64,000 nucleotides of DNA from Gimesia sp. (GTDB lineage: Bacteria > Planctomycetota > Planctomycetia > Planctomycetales > Planctomycetaceae). The stretch is from assembly GCF_040219335.1 (NCBI RefSeq), contig NZ_JAVJSQ010000029.1, positions 620,001-684,000 of the forward strand, given 5' to 3'. Position 1 is the first letter of the stretch; each line of letters opens with the position of its first letter. A program made the translations under genes and the position numbers. The notes beneath the pieces are model-generated. The model was not told where the DNA came from. It searched no databases and was given only the letters and a program-made list of their open reading frames with translations. Positions 19,846 to 29,114 of the stretch are shown piece by piece.

Positions 19846-21045
19846 TTGACTGCTGACATGATTTTACCCCAGGGGTTCCGGTCTGCCGGTCTGGCCTGCG
19901 GGATTAAGGAAAACAAATCGACCTTCGATTTGTCGCTGTTTGTGTCTGATGAGCCTTGTGTGGGGGCAGGCGTTTATACCACGAACCAGGTCTGCGGGGC
20001 TCCCGTGAAGGTATCCCGCGAACGCGTGCCCGGCGATTCGGTGCGGGCGGTGATCATCAACTCGGGAAATGCGAACGCCTGCACGGGCGAACGCGGAATC
20101 GAAGATGCCCGCTGGATGACCAGCCAGGTCGCAGAAAGACTCGGACTGGAAAGCGAAGAAGTTCTGGTCTGCTCGACCGGAATCATCGGACACTTCCTGC
20201 CACGAACACCGATTGAGTCGGGAATTCCCAAGGTGATCTCTGAGCTGGGGGCGGACGCGGATTCCTTTCTGAATGCCGCCCGGGGCATGATGACCACGGA
20301 TACCGTTCCCAAGCAGGCGACCCGTGAATTGTCGATTGGCGAGAGAACCGTCCGTGTCAGTGGCGTGGCGAAGGGGGCGGCGATGATTGCTCCCAACATG
20401 GCAACAATGCTGTCGGTGATTATGACTGATGCTCCGTTAGATGCCAGTCAGGCCGATGCACTGCTCAGGGAAGCAGTAGATTACAGTTTCAACTGCGTGT
20501 CGGTCGAAGGGCATACGAGTACCAGCGACTCGGTCATTCTGCTCGCCAATGGTGCCTCGGGAGCGGAAGCACTTTCAACAGACGACCTGACACATCTGCA
20601 GACGGCGATTATGGAAGTGGCGATGGAACTGGGGCAGGCGATCATCCGCGATGCAGAAGGCGCCGATCATTTCGTCACGATTGAAGTCTCCGGGACGAAT
20701 ACGCAGGCGGAAGCGAAAGAAATTGCCCGCACGATTGCCAACGATGCGCTGGTGAAGACGGCGATTGCCGGTTCGGATCCGAACTGGGGTCGAATTGTAT
20801 CCGCGACTGGTCGGACGAGTGTGAAGCTGACCGAGCAGGACATCGAGCTGCACATCAACGGGATGCTGATCTACGAAAAGGGAATGCCGGCTGACTTCGA
20901 TGAAGAGGTGGTCTCCCGCTCGATTCGTGAAAACCGGGACGTTTCGATTCAGCTGCAGCTGCCTTTCGGGGCGGAGTCGATTGTGTTCTGGACCAGTGAC
21001 CTGACCCAGGAATACGTGCGGCTGAATTCTGAATACACGACCTGA
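19846..21045 (+). CDS. argJ: Glutamate N-acetyltransferase / ornithine acetyltransferase
   Basis: Moves the acetyl group from N-acetylornithine to glutamate, closing the acetyl cycle of arginine synthesis; some members also use acetyl-CoA. 399 residues from a TTG at 19846, which has GAGGAGA six bases upstream; an ATG four codons later is badly spaced. Autoprocessing site is visible: [15 protein letters not shown], with Thr 187 as the nucleophile that becomes the N-terminus of the beta chain. The [11 protein letters not shown] and GSDPNWGR stretches are typical. Confidence 0.95.
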   Translation: MTADMILPQGFRSAGLACGIKENKSTFDLSLFVSDEPCVGAGVYTTNQVCGAPVKVSRERVPGDSVRAVIINSGNANACTGERGIEDARWMTSQVAERLGLESEEVLVCSTGIIGHFLPRTPIESGIPKVISELGADADSFLNAARGMMTTDTVPKQATRELSIGERTVRVSGVAKGAAMIAPNMATMLSVIMTDAPLDASQADALLREAVDYSFNCVSVEGHTSTSDSVILLANGASGAEALSTDDLTHLQTAIMEVAMELGQAIIRDAEGADHFVTIEVSGTNTQAEAKEIARTIANDALVKTAIAGSDPNWGRIVSATGRTSVKLTEQDIELHINGMLIYEKGMPADFDEEVVSRSIRENRDVSIQLQLPFGAESIVFWTSDLTQEYVRLNSEYTT

Positions 21046-21079
21046 TTGACACTGTTCGATCAGATCCAGGCATGAAAAA

Positions 21080-21113
21080 AGAGCGGGTGTTTCTCGAAAG
21101 AAACGCCCGCTCT
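21080..21113. terminator. Terminator between argJ and the YHS-like gene
   Basis: AGAGCGGG-GTTTCT hairpin with CGAA loop. On the minus strand it is followed by TTTTTTC, so it mainly serves the converging YHS-like gene; on the plus strand only CTGTTTA follows. Confidence 0.85.
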
Positions 21114-21177
21114 CTGTTTAAAATCTCAGCACGCTGGCCCGCGAATGCATGCTGAAAGATTTCGCTGACGAATCAGC

Positions 21178-21612
21178 TTATTTTTCAGTGACTTTGAAAC
21201 CTTTTTCGAAGGCTTTGTCATTGAAGATCAGTTTGATCTGCTCATCGCCGGAAGCTTTAGCGGCTTTGCCTTTGCATCCACCACAGCAGAATTTGACTTC
21301 AGTTCCGGATACTTTCACGGACTGAGCAGGATTGACAGGCTTGCCAGCGAAGGGGCATTTGACCTGCTTGGCTTTGCCGGTAGCAACCAGCTGCAGGTTG
21401 GCTTTAGCGGCAAACTTCTTGGGGTTTGCTTCGAAAGCTTTTTTGCAGTTGCCACAGCAGAGAGCAACGGTGGTGCCTTTGTAGTCAGCGGTGACGCTGT
21501 CTTTGGCGGGCTTACCGGCGACGGGGCAGATAGCTTTAGCATCTGCGGCGAATGCCTGACCTGCAAAAGCGACAACAGCCAGTACGGCGGCGATTGATAA
21601 TACTTGACGCAT
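21178..21612 (-). CDS. Secreted protein with two YHS/TRASH-like metal-binding modules
   Basis: 144 residues with signal peptide 1-22 (IAAVLAVVAFAGQAFA). Two repeats follow, each CP-xAGKP-...-CCGxCK: the first has CPVAGKPAKDS and CCGNCKKAFEANPKKF, the second CPFAGKPVNPA and CCGGCKGKA. This Cys arrangement is that of YHS/TRASH-type metal-binding domains, associated in general with copper or other soft metals. AAGGAG precedes the ATG. Next to a Cys-rich secreted protein on the same strand. Metal and role are inferred, not shown. Confidence 0.82.
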   Translation of the reverse strand: MRQVLSIAAVLAVVAFAGQAFAADAKAICPVAGKPAKDSVTADYKGTTVALCCGNCKKAFEANPKKFAAKANLQLVATGKAKQVKCPFAGKPVNPAQSVKVSGTEVKFCCGGCKGKAAKASGDEQIKLIFNDKAFEKGFKVTEK

Positions 21613-21796
21613 GGTTTTCTCCTTAAGGGTAAAAAACAGTTTTGGTTTTTCTTGCTTGAAACGTGACGTATCTTAAAGCGGTGTGCGTTCGGGACTCCTG
21701 CAGAAAGCCGTGGGGCCGGTCAGGAGCGCACATCATCAGCATTTACGATGAAATGCGGGGAACGGCACGGGTTGATCCGGCCGGAAACGGGGCGAA

Positions 21797-22264
21797 CTAG
21801 ATCAACCAGAGGCAGAAATGCGCGCAATGTTCCTCTGCGGAGCAGGGAACTTCGGTAGAGTACAGCTCACGAGATTGAGAAGCGGCCGGGCGTGTCGCCG
21901 GGCACAGGGGAGCTGTCAGGTCAATCAGGTCCCAGTTACAACGGAGTTGCTGTGCCAGCTCAACCGATTTGACCGAAGTCGTGGTTGCGGGCTGTGATAA
22001 GCTGTGCTGACACTGGCAGCCATTCTGCTGGCAGTTTAGCTGCTTCTGCTCCGCAGGGGCCTGTTTTTCATCGGTTTTCGCAGTTTTACAGCAACAGGAT
22101 TTGGGCTGCGGCTGTTTTGACTGCTTGTCTGCCTGAGTGCAACAGCAGCAGGAACTGGATTGAGATGTCTGTTTTTCGCCACATTCGCAACCTGAGACTG
22201 GGACGGCTGGCAGAGCCAGGGAGCCAATCAAAATCAGAACAAACAGGCGGTGAAACATAGACAT
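21797..22264 (-). CDS. Cysteine-rich secreted protein
   Basis: 155 residues from the ATG at 22262-22264; an in-frame TTG two codons upstream and another ATG two codons later are alternatives, none with a clear ribosome site. Signal sequence 1-22 (LFVLILIGSLALPAVPVSG), which could also be a lipobox-like end before Cys. Then runs of cysteine: CECGEK, SSSCCCCTQ, KSCCCKTAK, NCQQNGCQCQHS, with many Lys and Gln between. The second half is less Cys-rich. No family recognised. Proximity to the YHS-like gene suggests a periplasmic metal-binding role, but that is a guess. Confidence 0.65.
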   Translation of the reverse strand: MSMFHRLFVLILIGSLALPAVPVSGCECGEKQTSQSSSCCCCTQADKQSKQPQPKSCCCKTAKTDEKQAPAEQKQLNCQQNGCQCQHSLSQPATTTSVKSVELAQQLRCNWDLIDLTAPLCPATRPAASQSRELYSTEVPCSAEEHCAHFCLWLI

Positions 22265-22354
22265 TCTCAAACGGTGTTAAATCAGGCAAGGTAATTTCAG
22301 GTGTGAAACTACTTCATTTTATTTTTATGAGTTTTATTTCGCAAGTAGAATTTT

Positions 22355-25300
22355 TCAATTCTTTTTTTCGCTCTTTTCCTGAGATGGCTTTTCAGCGGCT
22401 TTCGCGGGATCATTTTCCGGCGCAGCGGGGGCGGTGCGGCCTAAAGCGAGCACATCAGCGTCGTAGAGATGGATTTTGGCGTTGTACATTAATATTTCCA
22501 TCATTTTCTGTTCGTAGTCGACGCGGATGTCCCGGATATTGGATTCCAGCGGTGCTTTCCAGTCGAGCAGCGTCTTGCCGGTCTGTTTGTCCAGTGCTTT
22601 GAGATGAATAATACTGGTGGATCGATTGCCAGTTCGCAGGTAATCGCGCGAGACGAGGAGCGTTATCGGCAGTAGATTCTGTTCGTCGAGGACCAGGTGT
22701 TTCTTCTCGAAGTCCTCAGTCCAGATTTGTTTTCCAGTCTGGCGATCAAAGACGGTCAGAGAACCATTCGTGGGAACTGAAGGCACGCTGACTGAGATTG
22801 TATTGCGTGCCTGGGAATTGCCGATCAGATAGACGCGGGCACGATCTGCAACAACGTAAAAGTCGTCGTGATTCCCTGTCTGATCCTTGTTGATGGTACC
22901 CAGGTCTCGCACCTGACCGTTTCTGAGGTCGACAATTTTCAGCTCCCCTGCGGGAGTGAGTGCTGCGAGGAAATGTTGGCTGCACATGGCGAATTTGGTT
23001 TCGCGGTCAAATTCCCGCGTCCAGGGCAGATGTGTTACACCCGGCTGGAAGGCGAAGATCGAAGTCAGGCGGGCATCGCGGATAGGATGCTTAATGTCGC
23101 CGGTAGGGATGATGCCGACGAAGTTGGAGCCCCCCTGGTAAATGGCGTGACTCATCAGGCGAATGTTGGCTGGTAGTTCGCGCTCCTGTCCGTCGCTGAC
23201 GCGGAGGATCTTTTTCACTTCACGATTCCGCGAGACGAGATAGATCTGCCGGTCATCCCCGAGGACCCGGGTATCCTGATCCACGTTTTCATGGGTCCAG
23301 CGGATCTGGCCGGTGCGGGTGTCGACAAGAATGATGTTGCGACGACTGTAATAGCAGGTGTAATCGGCGTTCGCAGCGGCAATCATGCCGACGTTGCGAA
23401 TCACGATTGATGGGTGATGGCGATGAATCAGCGACGATTCGGTTCCCAGCGGGGCGGGCGTCCGGTTGAACATGCTGTTGTAGTGGCGATTGGTCTGTTC
23501 CCGTTCGAGCTTCTGGCTCCAGATCAGCTTCCGGTCGACCAGATCGTAGAGGTGGAGCATATCGCGGTGCTGCAGTACCAGGTTGTGGCCCACCAGTTCG
23601 CTTTCATTGAAGCTGGAAGAACGGGCCTGCTGCATGGACCGGAGGGGCGTTGACCAGATCATTCGCTTGCTGAAGGTTTCGGTCATAGCCAGCCGATTCT
23701 CGCGGGGATCAACGGTCAGGCTATGTGTGCGGAAGAAGGGGAGTGGCGAGTCGAGTATGTCGAGCGTCTGCTCGCGGGTTGAGATATAGCGGCCTGAACC
23801 GCCGACAATCAGCTTGAGTTTTTCCGGACGCCAGTTGCTGGACTGCGGTCGCCGTTGTTCGTTGTCACGCAGCGTCTGTAAGGTGGCGACCATGAACTGT
23901 TCTACGCTCTGGCGATTGGGTAGACGGAGCTGGGAATCGAGGCCGGCAAGTTCTTCCAGGTAATGCTGTGCGTCGGCGTAGAGTTCGTGTTTCAGGCAGA
24001 GTCGAACCATGCCTGCCAGGCCTTCTGCGGTGAGTTCCGGCTGCTGTTGCTGGATCAGGCGAGAGAGCCAGAGTTCAGCGGTGAAGAATTCTTCCGAAGC
24101 CAGGGCGCCATCGATGAGCTGTCTCAAAACCGGAATCGAGGCGGCATGAAAACCGAACTGACGCAGGAAACGCTGCTGATCTTCGCTGTCGGCATTCGTG
24201 AGTTCCGCTGCACGCTGGCTTAAGTGTTGTGTGAACTGACCTTGTTCCAAATCACTGGCCTGGCTCCAGAGATCTTCCGCCTGCCCGGCGATCCAGCAGT
24301 CAATCTGGACTTCAGTATTTTCGTCCTGGAAGAAAGTCTCGGAGGGGGCCTGTCCCAGTTCCTTGAGTAGTGAGAGAGTGCGGGAGAATTCGTGCCGGGC
24401 CCGGGCCCGTTCGATGAGCAGACGCTGCAGTTCCAGTCGTTCGCTTTCGGAGCTGACCTGCTGCTGCAGTTCGGTGACCAGTTCATCGTGTTGCTGAAAG
24501 TCGGAGCGGATCTGTGCGGTCAGGCAGTGAACCAGCTGGCGATGGAATTTTTTCTGATCTGCGGCAGGGAGCTGGCTGCGGTCGATCTGCTGCAGACGGG
24601 ACCAGGCGGCCTGGTAACGCTGATTCATGATCAGCGGTTCGGCTTCTTTGAAGAGTGCCAGCGGGCTGGTCGGGTTCTGCTGCTTGATTTTTTGGATCTG
24701 ATTTTCAAAAGTCTGTTTCTGTTCGTAGCTGACCAGACCGCGGGGGCTCAGGGAAAGGAACTGACCACGATGCACGATCAGATTACCCAGAGGCTGGTGT
24801 GTGCTGGCGTTCGAGAGCCGGCTGACGACTTTGCCCGAAGCGACGTCGAAGGTCCAGACCTGTCCGCTCTGCAGGGGGACGTGCAGATGCTGGTCGGCAA
24901 TCACGGCCTGTCCTGAAGGGGCACCCGCCTGTTTGTCGTAGAGTGTCTGCCAGGAGTTTTTACCTGTTTTGAGGTCGATGGCGGTCACACTGTTCATGCC
25001 CACCATCAGCACTTTGCCATCCGCGACGCCGGCCAGGGAGACCATCGCTTCTTTGGCCCGTTTGGTCCAGACCGGCAGGCCTGTGATCAGATCAAGGCAG
25101 ATCACAGACTGATCATCGGGGGGCGTATAAACGACTTTGCTGTCGATGATAATCGGTGCAGAGGGGCTCCAGCGATGATTGAGGGGGTCGAAGCTGGTCT
25201 GTTCGAGGCGGTTGAAGTGCTGGCCGTTCTCATCCGAAGCGGATGAGGTGTAGCGGGTCGACCACAGAATGGAGTGGTTCAACTGTCCGATGGCGGTGAC

Positions 25301-27112
25301 CAGGCCGATGGTGGTCGGGCAGATCAGGATTCCCTGGTCGACGGCAACCGGCGCGATCCACCAGCGGCGGACCATGTCCAGGGCAATGTCCTGTTCGGGG
25401 TTACCGATCTGCTGAGACCAGAGTTCTTCACCGGTCTGTGGATTAAGGGCGTAAACCCGAATCTCCCGATCGCGTTCGCCGATGATATAGAGTTCGTTGC
25501 CGGAAGGGGTGGGAGCACCGAAGAAGAAGGTTCCCGCGAGGGGCAGGTCGAACGGTTCATCGAATTTGACGCCTCCGACTTTCCAGAGAGGCTGACCGGT
25601 TTGCAGGTCGTAGGCGACCAGCTGATTGGACGACCAGAAGTCTTCCTCGAAATCGCCTCGCCGACGGCGGAAGCGGTTCAGATTCCGCGAAGTGCCGCTG
25701 GCGCTGAGGTTCAGACGCATGCTTTCCAGAATAAACAGCCGCTCGCCATCGCTGCTTTGGCTGCCCCAGTTGGCGTTGCGGTAGATCAGACTGGTCAGCG
25801 GGTGCGCATCGGGATCGGTCCCATTATAAATAGAGAACGGACGCACTTCCGGTGCGGGATCAAAGAGCCGCCGGGCCTCGGGTTCCTGTTGTCCCTTGAG
25901 CTGTGCCTTGATGAAGGACTCTTCCGGAGAGTTTTCCAGAGCCGTCTGCCAGAGCGGAGCCCCCGTCGCTGAGTCGAGGACCTGCACTCCTTTCAGGGTG
26001 CGAAAGACAATTTTCCCGTCGATGGCCAGGGGGGGCAGTGCTGGTACGGTGGCATGCTCGGAGCTGGCCAGGTCTTCCTGTATCAGATCGAGCTGAGACT
26101 GGATTGAATGATTGGAAGTCAGCGGGTAAGACCAGCGGGGAATCAGCAGCGGATCGGCCTGTTGAGCGCGGGCGGCATGACTGGGGGAGCCAAACAGCAT
26201 GGGCCATTCGTCCAGGGGCTGATTTCCGGTCGAGCCGAGGATCTGTTGTTTTTCGAGCCAGGTCAGCGGTTTTTCGGTGCTGCCTCCGATTTGAATCGGC
26301 TGGCTGAGGTCGCTCGCACCGCTGGAAGATGCCATCAGTTGCCGGGCCAGTTCAGAATTGCCCGTCTGTTTCAGAATGTAAGCGGCCTTGGTCTTCCATT
26401 GGGGAGATCGGGTCAGGGGGGGCTGGTATTTCAGAAGTCGTTGAACGTATTGCTCAGCCAGTCCGAACTCTTTGCGTTCCATATGATAGGAGATCAGGTA
26501 GTTCATCGCCTGGGCCCCGGCAGCGGTGCTGGAGAAGCGGGTGGCGATTTCGGCGAGCTGTTCGGGGGGCGCATTGTTCTGCTGCGCGTCGTTGAACATT
26601 TTTTCCGCGAGGGCCGCATATTGGCGTTCGAATTTCGCTTGCTGTTCCTCGGGTAACAGCTCCAGGAGTTCGTAGATCAGTTCCCGGTCGGTGATCAGCC
26701 CCCGTTCCCCGGCAATGTGGACCGGCAGATTCAGGCTGTTTTCCAGCATCAGCTGCAGTTTTTCGCGTGCGGCCTCCCACTGCTCGTCCTGCAGTAACTG
26801 TTGTACACTTTTGAAGCGGCGTTCCTGTTCGAGGTCCTGCGGGTAACGGTAGTAGTCTGGAGTGCGTTTTTTGTCGGTTTCTTCCTCCTGCATATCTGCA
26901 GGCTGCATATCTGCAGGTTTTTTCTTACCAAAGATTCCCTGCAGGATCTGCTTGAGCTGATTCAGAGGTGGATTGGGTTTGGCCTGCTGCGGATCGTTGG
27001 GCTGGAAGGGCTGTTCTGCTTTGTCGTCTGCCTGGAGAGCAGGGGCCGATACCAGGAGGAGGCTGGTGATAATGGAAAAAACGATTGTCCGGGTGAGATG
27101 GATAAAATGCAT
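22355..27112 (-). CDS. Giant secreted PQQ-propeller/TPR protein
   Basis: 1585 residues. Signal peptide about 1-29 (ITSLLLVSAPALQA). Residues about 90-300 look like alpha-helical TPR repeats; about 310-810 a PQQ-type beta-propeller (GAPLWQTALENSP, YDLQTGQPLWKVGG, LNPQTGEELWSQQIG, LDLITGLPVWTKRA); about 820-1120 a second helical repeat region; about 1140-1555 a second propeller-like part (LVDTRTGQIRWTHEN, VFDRQTGKQIWTED, DKQTGKTLLDWKAP). The C-terminus is Lys/Glu-rich. Such fusions are common in planctomycetes; no enzyme motif is visible and the function is unknown. One gene, minus strand, with no partner clearly in its unit. Confidence 0.9.
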   Translation of the reverse strand: MHFIHLTRTIVFSIITSLLLVSAPALQADDKAEQPFQPNDPQQAKPNPPLNQLKQILQGIFGKKKPADMQPADMQEEETDKKRTPDYYRYPQDLEQERRFKSVQQLLQDEQWEAAREKLQLMLENSLNLPVHIAGERGLITDRELIYELLELLPEEQQAKFERQYAALAEKMFNDAQQNNAPPEQLAEIATRFSSTAAGAQAMNYLISYHMERKEFGLAEQYVQRLLKYQPPLTRSPQWKTKAAYILKQTGNSELARQLMASSSGASDLSQPIQIGGSTEKPLTWLEKQQILGSTGNQPLDEWPMLFGSPSHAARAQQADPLLIPRWSYPLTSNHSIQSQLDLIQEDLASSEHATVPALPPLAIDGKIVFRTLKGVQVLDSATGAPLWQTALENSPEESFIKAQLKGQQEPEARRLFDPAPEVRPFSIYNGTDPDAHPLTSLIYRNANWGSQSSDGERLFILESMRLNLSASGTSRNLNRFRRRRGDFEEDFWSSNQLVAYDLQTGQPLWKVGGVKFDEPFDLPLAGTFFFGAPTPSGNELYIIGERDREIRVYALNPQTGEELWSQQIGNPEQDIALDMVRRWWIAPVAVDQGILICPTTIGLVTAIGQLNHSILWSTRYTSSASDENGQHFNRLEQTSFDPLNHRWSPSAPIIIDSKVVYTPPDDQSVICLDLITGLPVWTKRAKEAMVSLAGVADGKVLMVGMNSVTAIDLKTGKNSWQTLYDKQAGAPSGQAVIADQHLHVPLQSGQVWTFDVASGKVVSRLSNASTHQPLGNLIVHRGQFLSLSPRGLVSYEQKQTFENQIQKIKQQNPTSPLALFKEAEPLIMNQRYQAAWSRLQQIDRSQLPAADQKKFHRQLVHCLTAQIRSDFQQHDELVTELQQQVSSESERLELQRLLIERARARHEFSRTLSLLKELGQAPSETFFQDENTEVQIDCWIAGQAEDLWSQASDLEQGQFTQHLSQRAAELTNADSEDQQRFLRQFGFHAASIPVLRQLIDGALASEEFFTAELWLSRLIQQQQPELTAEGLAGMVRLCLKHELYADAQHYLEELAGLDSQLRLPNRQSVEQFMVATLQTLRDNEQRRPQSSNWRPEKLKLIVGGSGRYISTREQTLDILDSPLPFFRTHSLTVDPRENRLAMTETFSKRMIWSTPLRSMQQARSSSFNESELVGHNLVLQHRDMLHLYDLVDRKLIWSQKLEREQTNRHYNSMFNRTPAPLGTESSLIHRHHPSIVIRNVGMIAAANADYTCYYSRRNIILVDTRTGQIRWTHENVDQDTRVLGDDRQIYLVSRNREVKKILRVSDGQERELPANIRLMSHAIYQGGSNFVGIIPTGDIKHPIRDARLTSIFAFQPGVTHLPWTREFDRETKFAMCSQHFLAALTPAGELKIVDLRNGQVRDLGTINKDQTGNHDDFYVVADRARVYLIGNSQARNTISVSVPSVPTNGSLTVFDRQTGKQIWTEDFEKKHLVLDEQNLLPITLLVSRDYLRTGNRSTSIIHLKALDKQTGKTLLDWKAPLESNIRDIRVDYEQKMMEILMYNAKIHLYDADVLALGRTAPAAPENDPAKAAEKPSQEKSEKKN

Positions 27113-27742
27113 GCAGACTGCCTTTGGGGATATCGAGCGAAAGCCCCCTGATTCTGAGATACAGAAGTTACGGGGCAGCTTGAGTTTTCACGCTAATTCC
27201 ATTCTACAGTCAGATCAGGTTGAGCCAATACGGAATCTCTCCGATTCGAACATGAGTAGCTGAGTTTTTCTGGTGAATCAGGGGAATTCCGGGGTGGTCT
27301 GGTTGATCTTTTGTGGTGGTGTTGTGTATACTTTCGGGCAATCCTGAAGCAGGTCGTGATGTCAGGCCGGGCGTTTCCCGTCAATCAATTCCTGAAAATC
27401 AGGCTGTCTTGTGACTTTCAACCAAGATAGAGGGGGTGTTCGGTTGCAGATTTGTAAGCGGGAAGTTATTTTTGCACGCTTCAACTATAACGATCTGGTG
27501 AGAGACCAGCTGATGTAGTCGGCTGGACCCGCTGATTTTGTCTCCGGGGAGACCGGTTGGAATTGTCCTTTTCGGCCTGTTTTGAGGCCGATTTCGATCT
27601 CCGGTTCCACTGCGGAAGCCCTTTGAGACAACGATAATATTACTGTATTCACGATATCGTGTCGGATTTATCGATTCAAAGTCTTTAATGGACGAGTGGT
27701 TCGACGAGATGTGTCGAGTCACTCTTCGAGGAATGTTGGGAA
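27113..27742 (+). other. Long leader region of rplY with several hairpins
   Basis: No protein gene seen. From 27495 onward there are consecutive stems: CTGGT/ACCAG (27495-27509) overlapping the alternative CCAGC/GCTGG (27506-27525), GTCTC/GAGAC (27540-27553), TCGGCCT/AGGCCGA followed by TTTC (27572-27595), and a perfect 12-bp stem at 27694-27724. The order looks like an attenuator or ribosomal-protein leader. Confidence 0.5.
27694..27724 (+). promoter_or_regulatory. rplY: Stem-loop just before the rplY ribosome site
   Basis: GAGTGGTTCGAC (27694-27705) pairs over its full length with GTCGAGTCACTC (27713-27724), two of the pairs being G-T, with a loop of seven bases. The stem ends three bases before the GAGGAA ribosome site, so its folding or binding of a protein could control start of translation. 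Typical place for autogenous control of ribosomal proteins. Confidence 0.5.
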
Positions 27743-28390
27743 ATGTCAGACGATTTTGTATTGCAGCGAATCAGTGCCTCCAAACGGGAAAAACTGGGAT
27801 CCATTGAAAGCCGTCGCATCCGTCGTGCAGGGCGTATTCCTGCTGTCGTGTACGGACATGAGCTGGAGCCTGCCCATATCAGTGTCGACGATCACGATCT
27901 GCGTGATCTGATCAAGAACCGGGAACGGGTTTTTGAAATCGACGTGGATGGTAAAGTCGAAGAGACGATTCTGCGTGATCTGCAGTGGGACACCTTTGGC
28001 ACCTATATTCTGCATGTCGACCTGGTGCGGATCAACGCATCCGAGCGGGTGACTGTCGAAGTTCCTGTCACCCTGCGTGGTACTTCCCCTGGTGCCCTCG
28101 ATGGTGGCGTGCTGGAACAGCCTCTGCACACACTGGAACTGGACTGCCTGGCTCACAGCATCCCGGACAGCATTCCTGTGCGAATCAACTCGCTGGAAAT
28201 TGGCGATGCGATTCACGTCAGCGATATCGAAGTCCCTCGTGGAGCCAAGATCCACAACGAAGCAGAACAGGTTGTGGTTCACGTTCTGCCTCCGCAGGGC
28301 GTTCCTGAACCCGGGGCGCAAGAAGACGAAGGTCCTGACGCTCCTGAAGTTATTGGGGAATCCGAATCAGAAGAAGCAACCGAAGAATAG
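27743..28390 (+). CDS. rplY: 50S ribosomal protein bL25 (Ctc/TL5 type)
   Basis: Binds 5S rRNA in the large subunit. 215 residues: N-terminal L25 domain about 1-95 (RIRRAGRIPAVVYGHELEP, VFEIDVDGK, LRDLQWDTFGTYILHVD) and C-terminal beta-rich TL5 domain about 100-190 (VTVEVPVTLRG, GGVLEQPLHTLELDCL, IHVSDIEVP), then an acidic tail. This is the long Ctc form, not the short E. coli L25. Followed 59 bases later by pth, a frequent partner. Confidence 0.95.
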   Translation: MSDDFVLQRISASKREKLGSIESRRIRRAGRIPAVVYGHELEPAHISVDDHDLRDLIKNRERVFEIDVDGKVEETILRDLQWDTFGTYILHVDLVRINASERVTVEVPVTLRGTSPGALDGGVLEQPLHTLELDCLAHSIPDSIPVRINSLEIGDAIHVSDIEVPRGAKIHNEAEQVVVHVLPPQGVPEPGAQEDEGPDAPEVIGESESEEATEE

Positions 28391-28449
28391 TTGTCCCTGG
28401 TTCAATCGCGATCAAGTAATCAGTTGTTAAGAACCTGACGGGTGGCGTT

Positions 28450-29016
28450 GTGAAAGTGGTCGTAGGACTGGGGAATCCCGGTAGACAATACGAGCGAACA
28501 CGTCACAATATCGGGTTTGACGTTTTGTCTCAGCTGGCAGACTGGCACGGTGTTGCCGGGTTCAAAAGTCAGTTTGAGGCGCTCGTCGGTGAGTTTTCGC
28601 TGGGGGGTGACAAGGTGTTACTCGTTGCCCCGCAGACATTTATGAATTTAAGTGGTCGCAGCGTTGCTGCTGTGACGAAGTTTTACAAACTGCCTGCCAG
28701 TGATGTCATGGTGGTTTGTGATGATATGAACCTGCCTCTGGGGCGGCTCCGATTACGGGGATCCGGCTCGGCGGGAGGCCAAAAAGGTTTACAGGACATT
28801 CTCCAGAAACTGGGGACCCAGGATGTGCCACGCCTGAGAATGGGAGTGGGACGACCTCCGGCCGGGTTTGCGGTAGCGGATTATGTTTTAAGTCGATTTC
28901 GGGATCACGAATCCGATTCGGTTTCGCAGGCGGTACAAAACGCGGCCCGCGGGGTTGAATGCTGGGTCGAACAGGGCCTGGAAATCGCCATGAATCAGGT
29001 GAATGCACCTGAATGA
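28450..29016 (+). CDS. pth: Peptidyl-tRNA hydrolase
   Basis: Frees tRNA from peptidyl-tRNA dropped by the ribosome. 188 residues from a GTG, which starts MKVVVGLGNPGRQYERTRHN. Asn 9, catalytic His 19, Asn 66 (MNLSG) and Asp 91 (DDMNL) match E. coli N10, H20, N68 and D93. The usual GGHNG loop reads GGQKG (Gln 111, Lys 112), so E. coli His113 and Asn114 are replaced. The start and other active-site residues fit, so I expect a working enzyme. Confidence 0.95.
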   Translation: MKVVVGLGNPGRQYERTRHNIGFDVLSQLADWHGVAGFKSQFEALVGEFSLGGDKVLLVAPQTFMNLSGRSVAAVTKFYKLPASDVMVVCDDMNLPLGRLRLRGSGSAGGQKGLQDILQKLGTQDVPRLRMGVGRPPAGFAVADYVLSRFRDHESDSVSQAVQNAARGVECWVEQGLEIAMNQVNAPE

Positions 29017-29114
29017 ATCACGGACCCTGGTTTTTGTGAAAACCGGTGGTCAAAACAAAATAGAGTCTGATCGTCAATCTGGCCTTGGGGCCAAATTATT
29101 CCGGGAGAACAGTC

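Noticed and set aside
28543-28557. TGGCAC...TTGCC resembling a sigma54 promoter
   Set aside because: It lies inside the pth coding sequence and the spacer is one base short; chance match.
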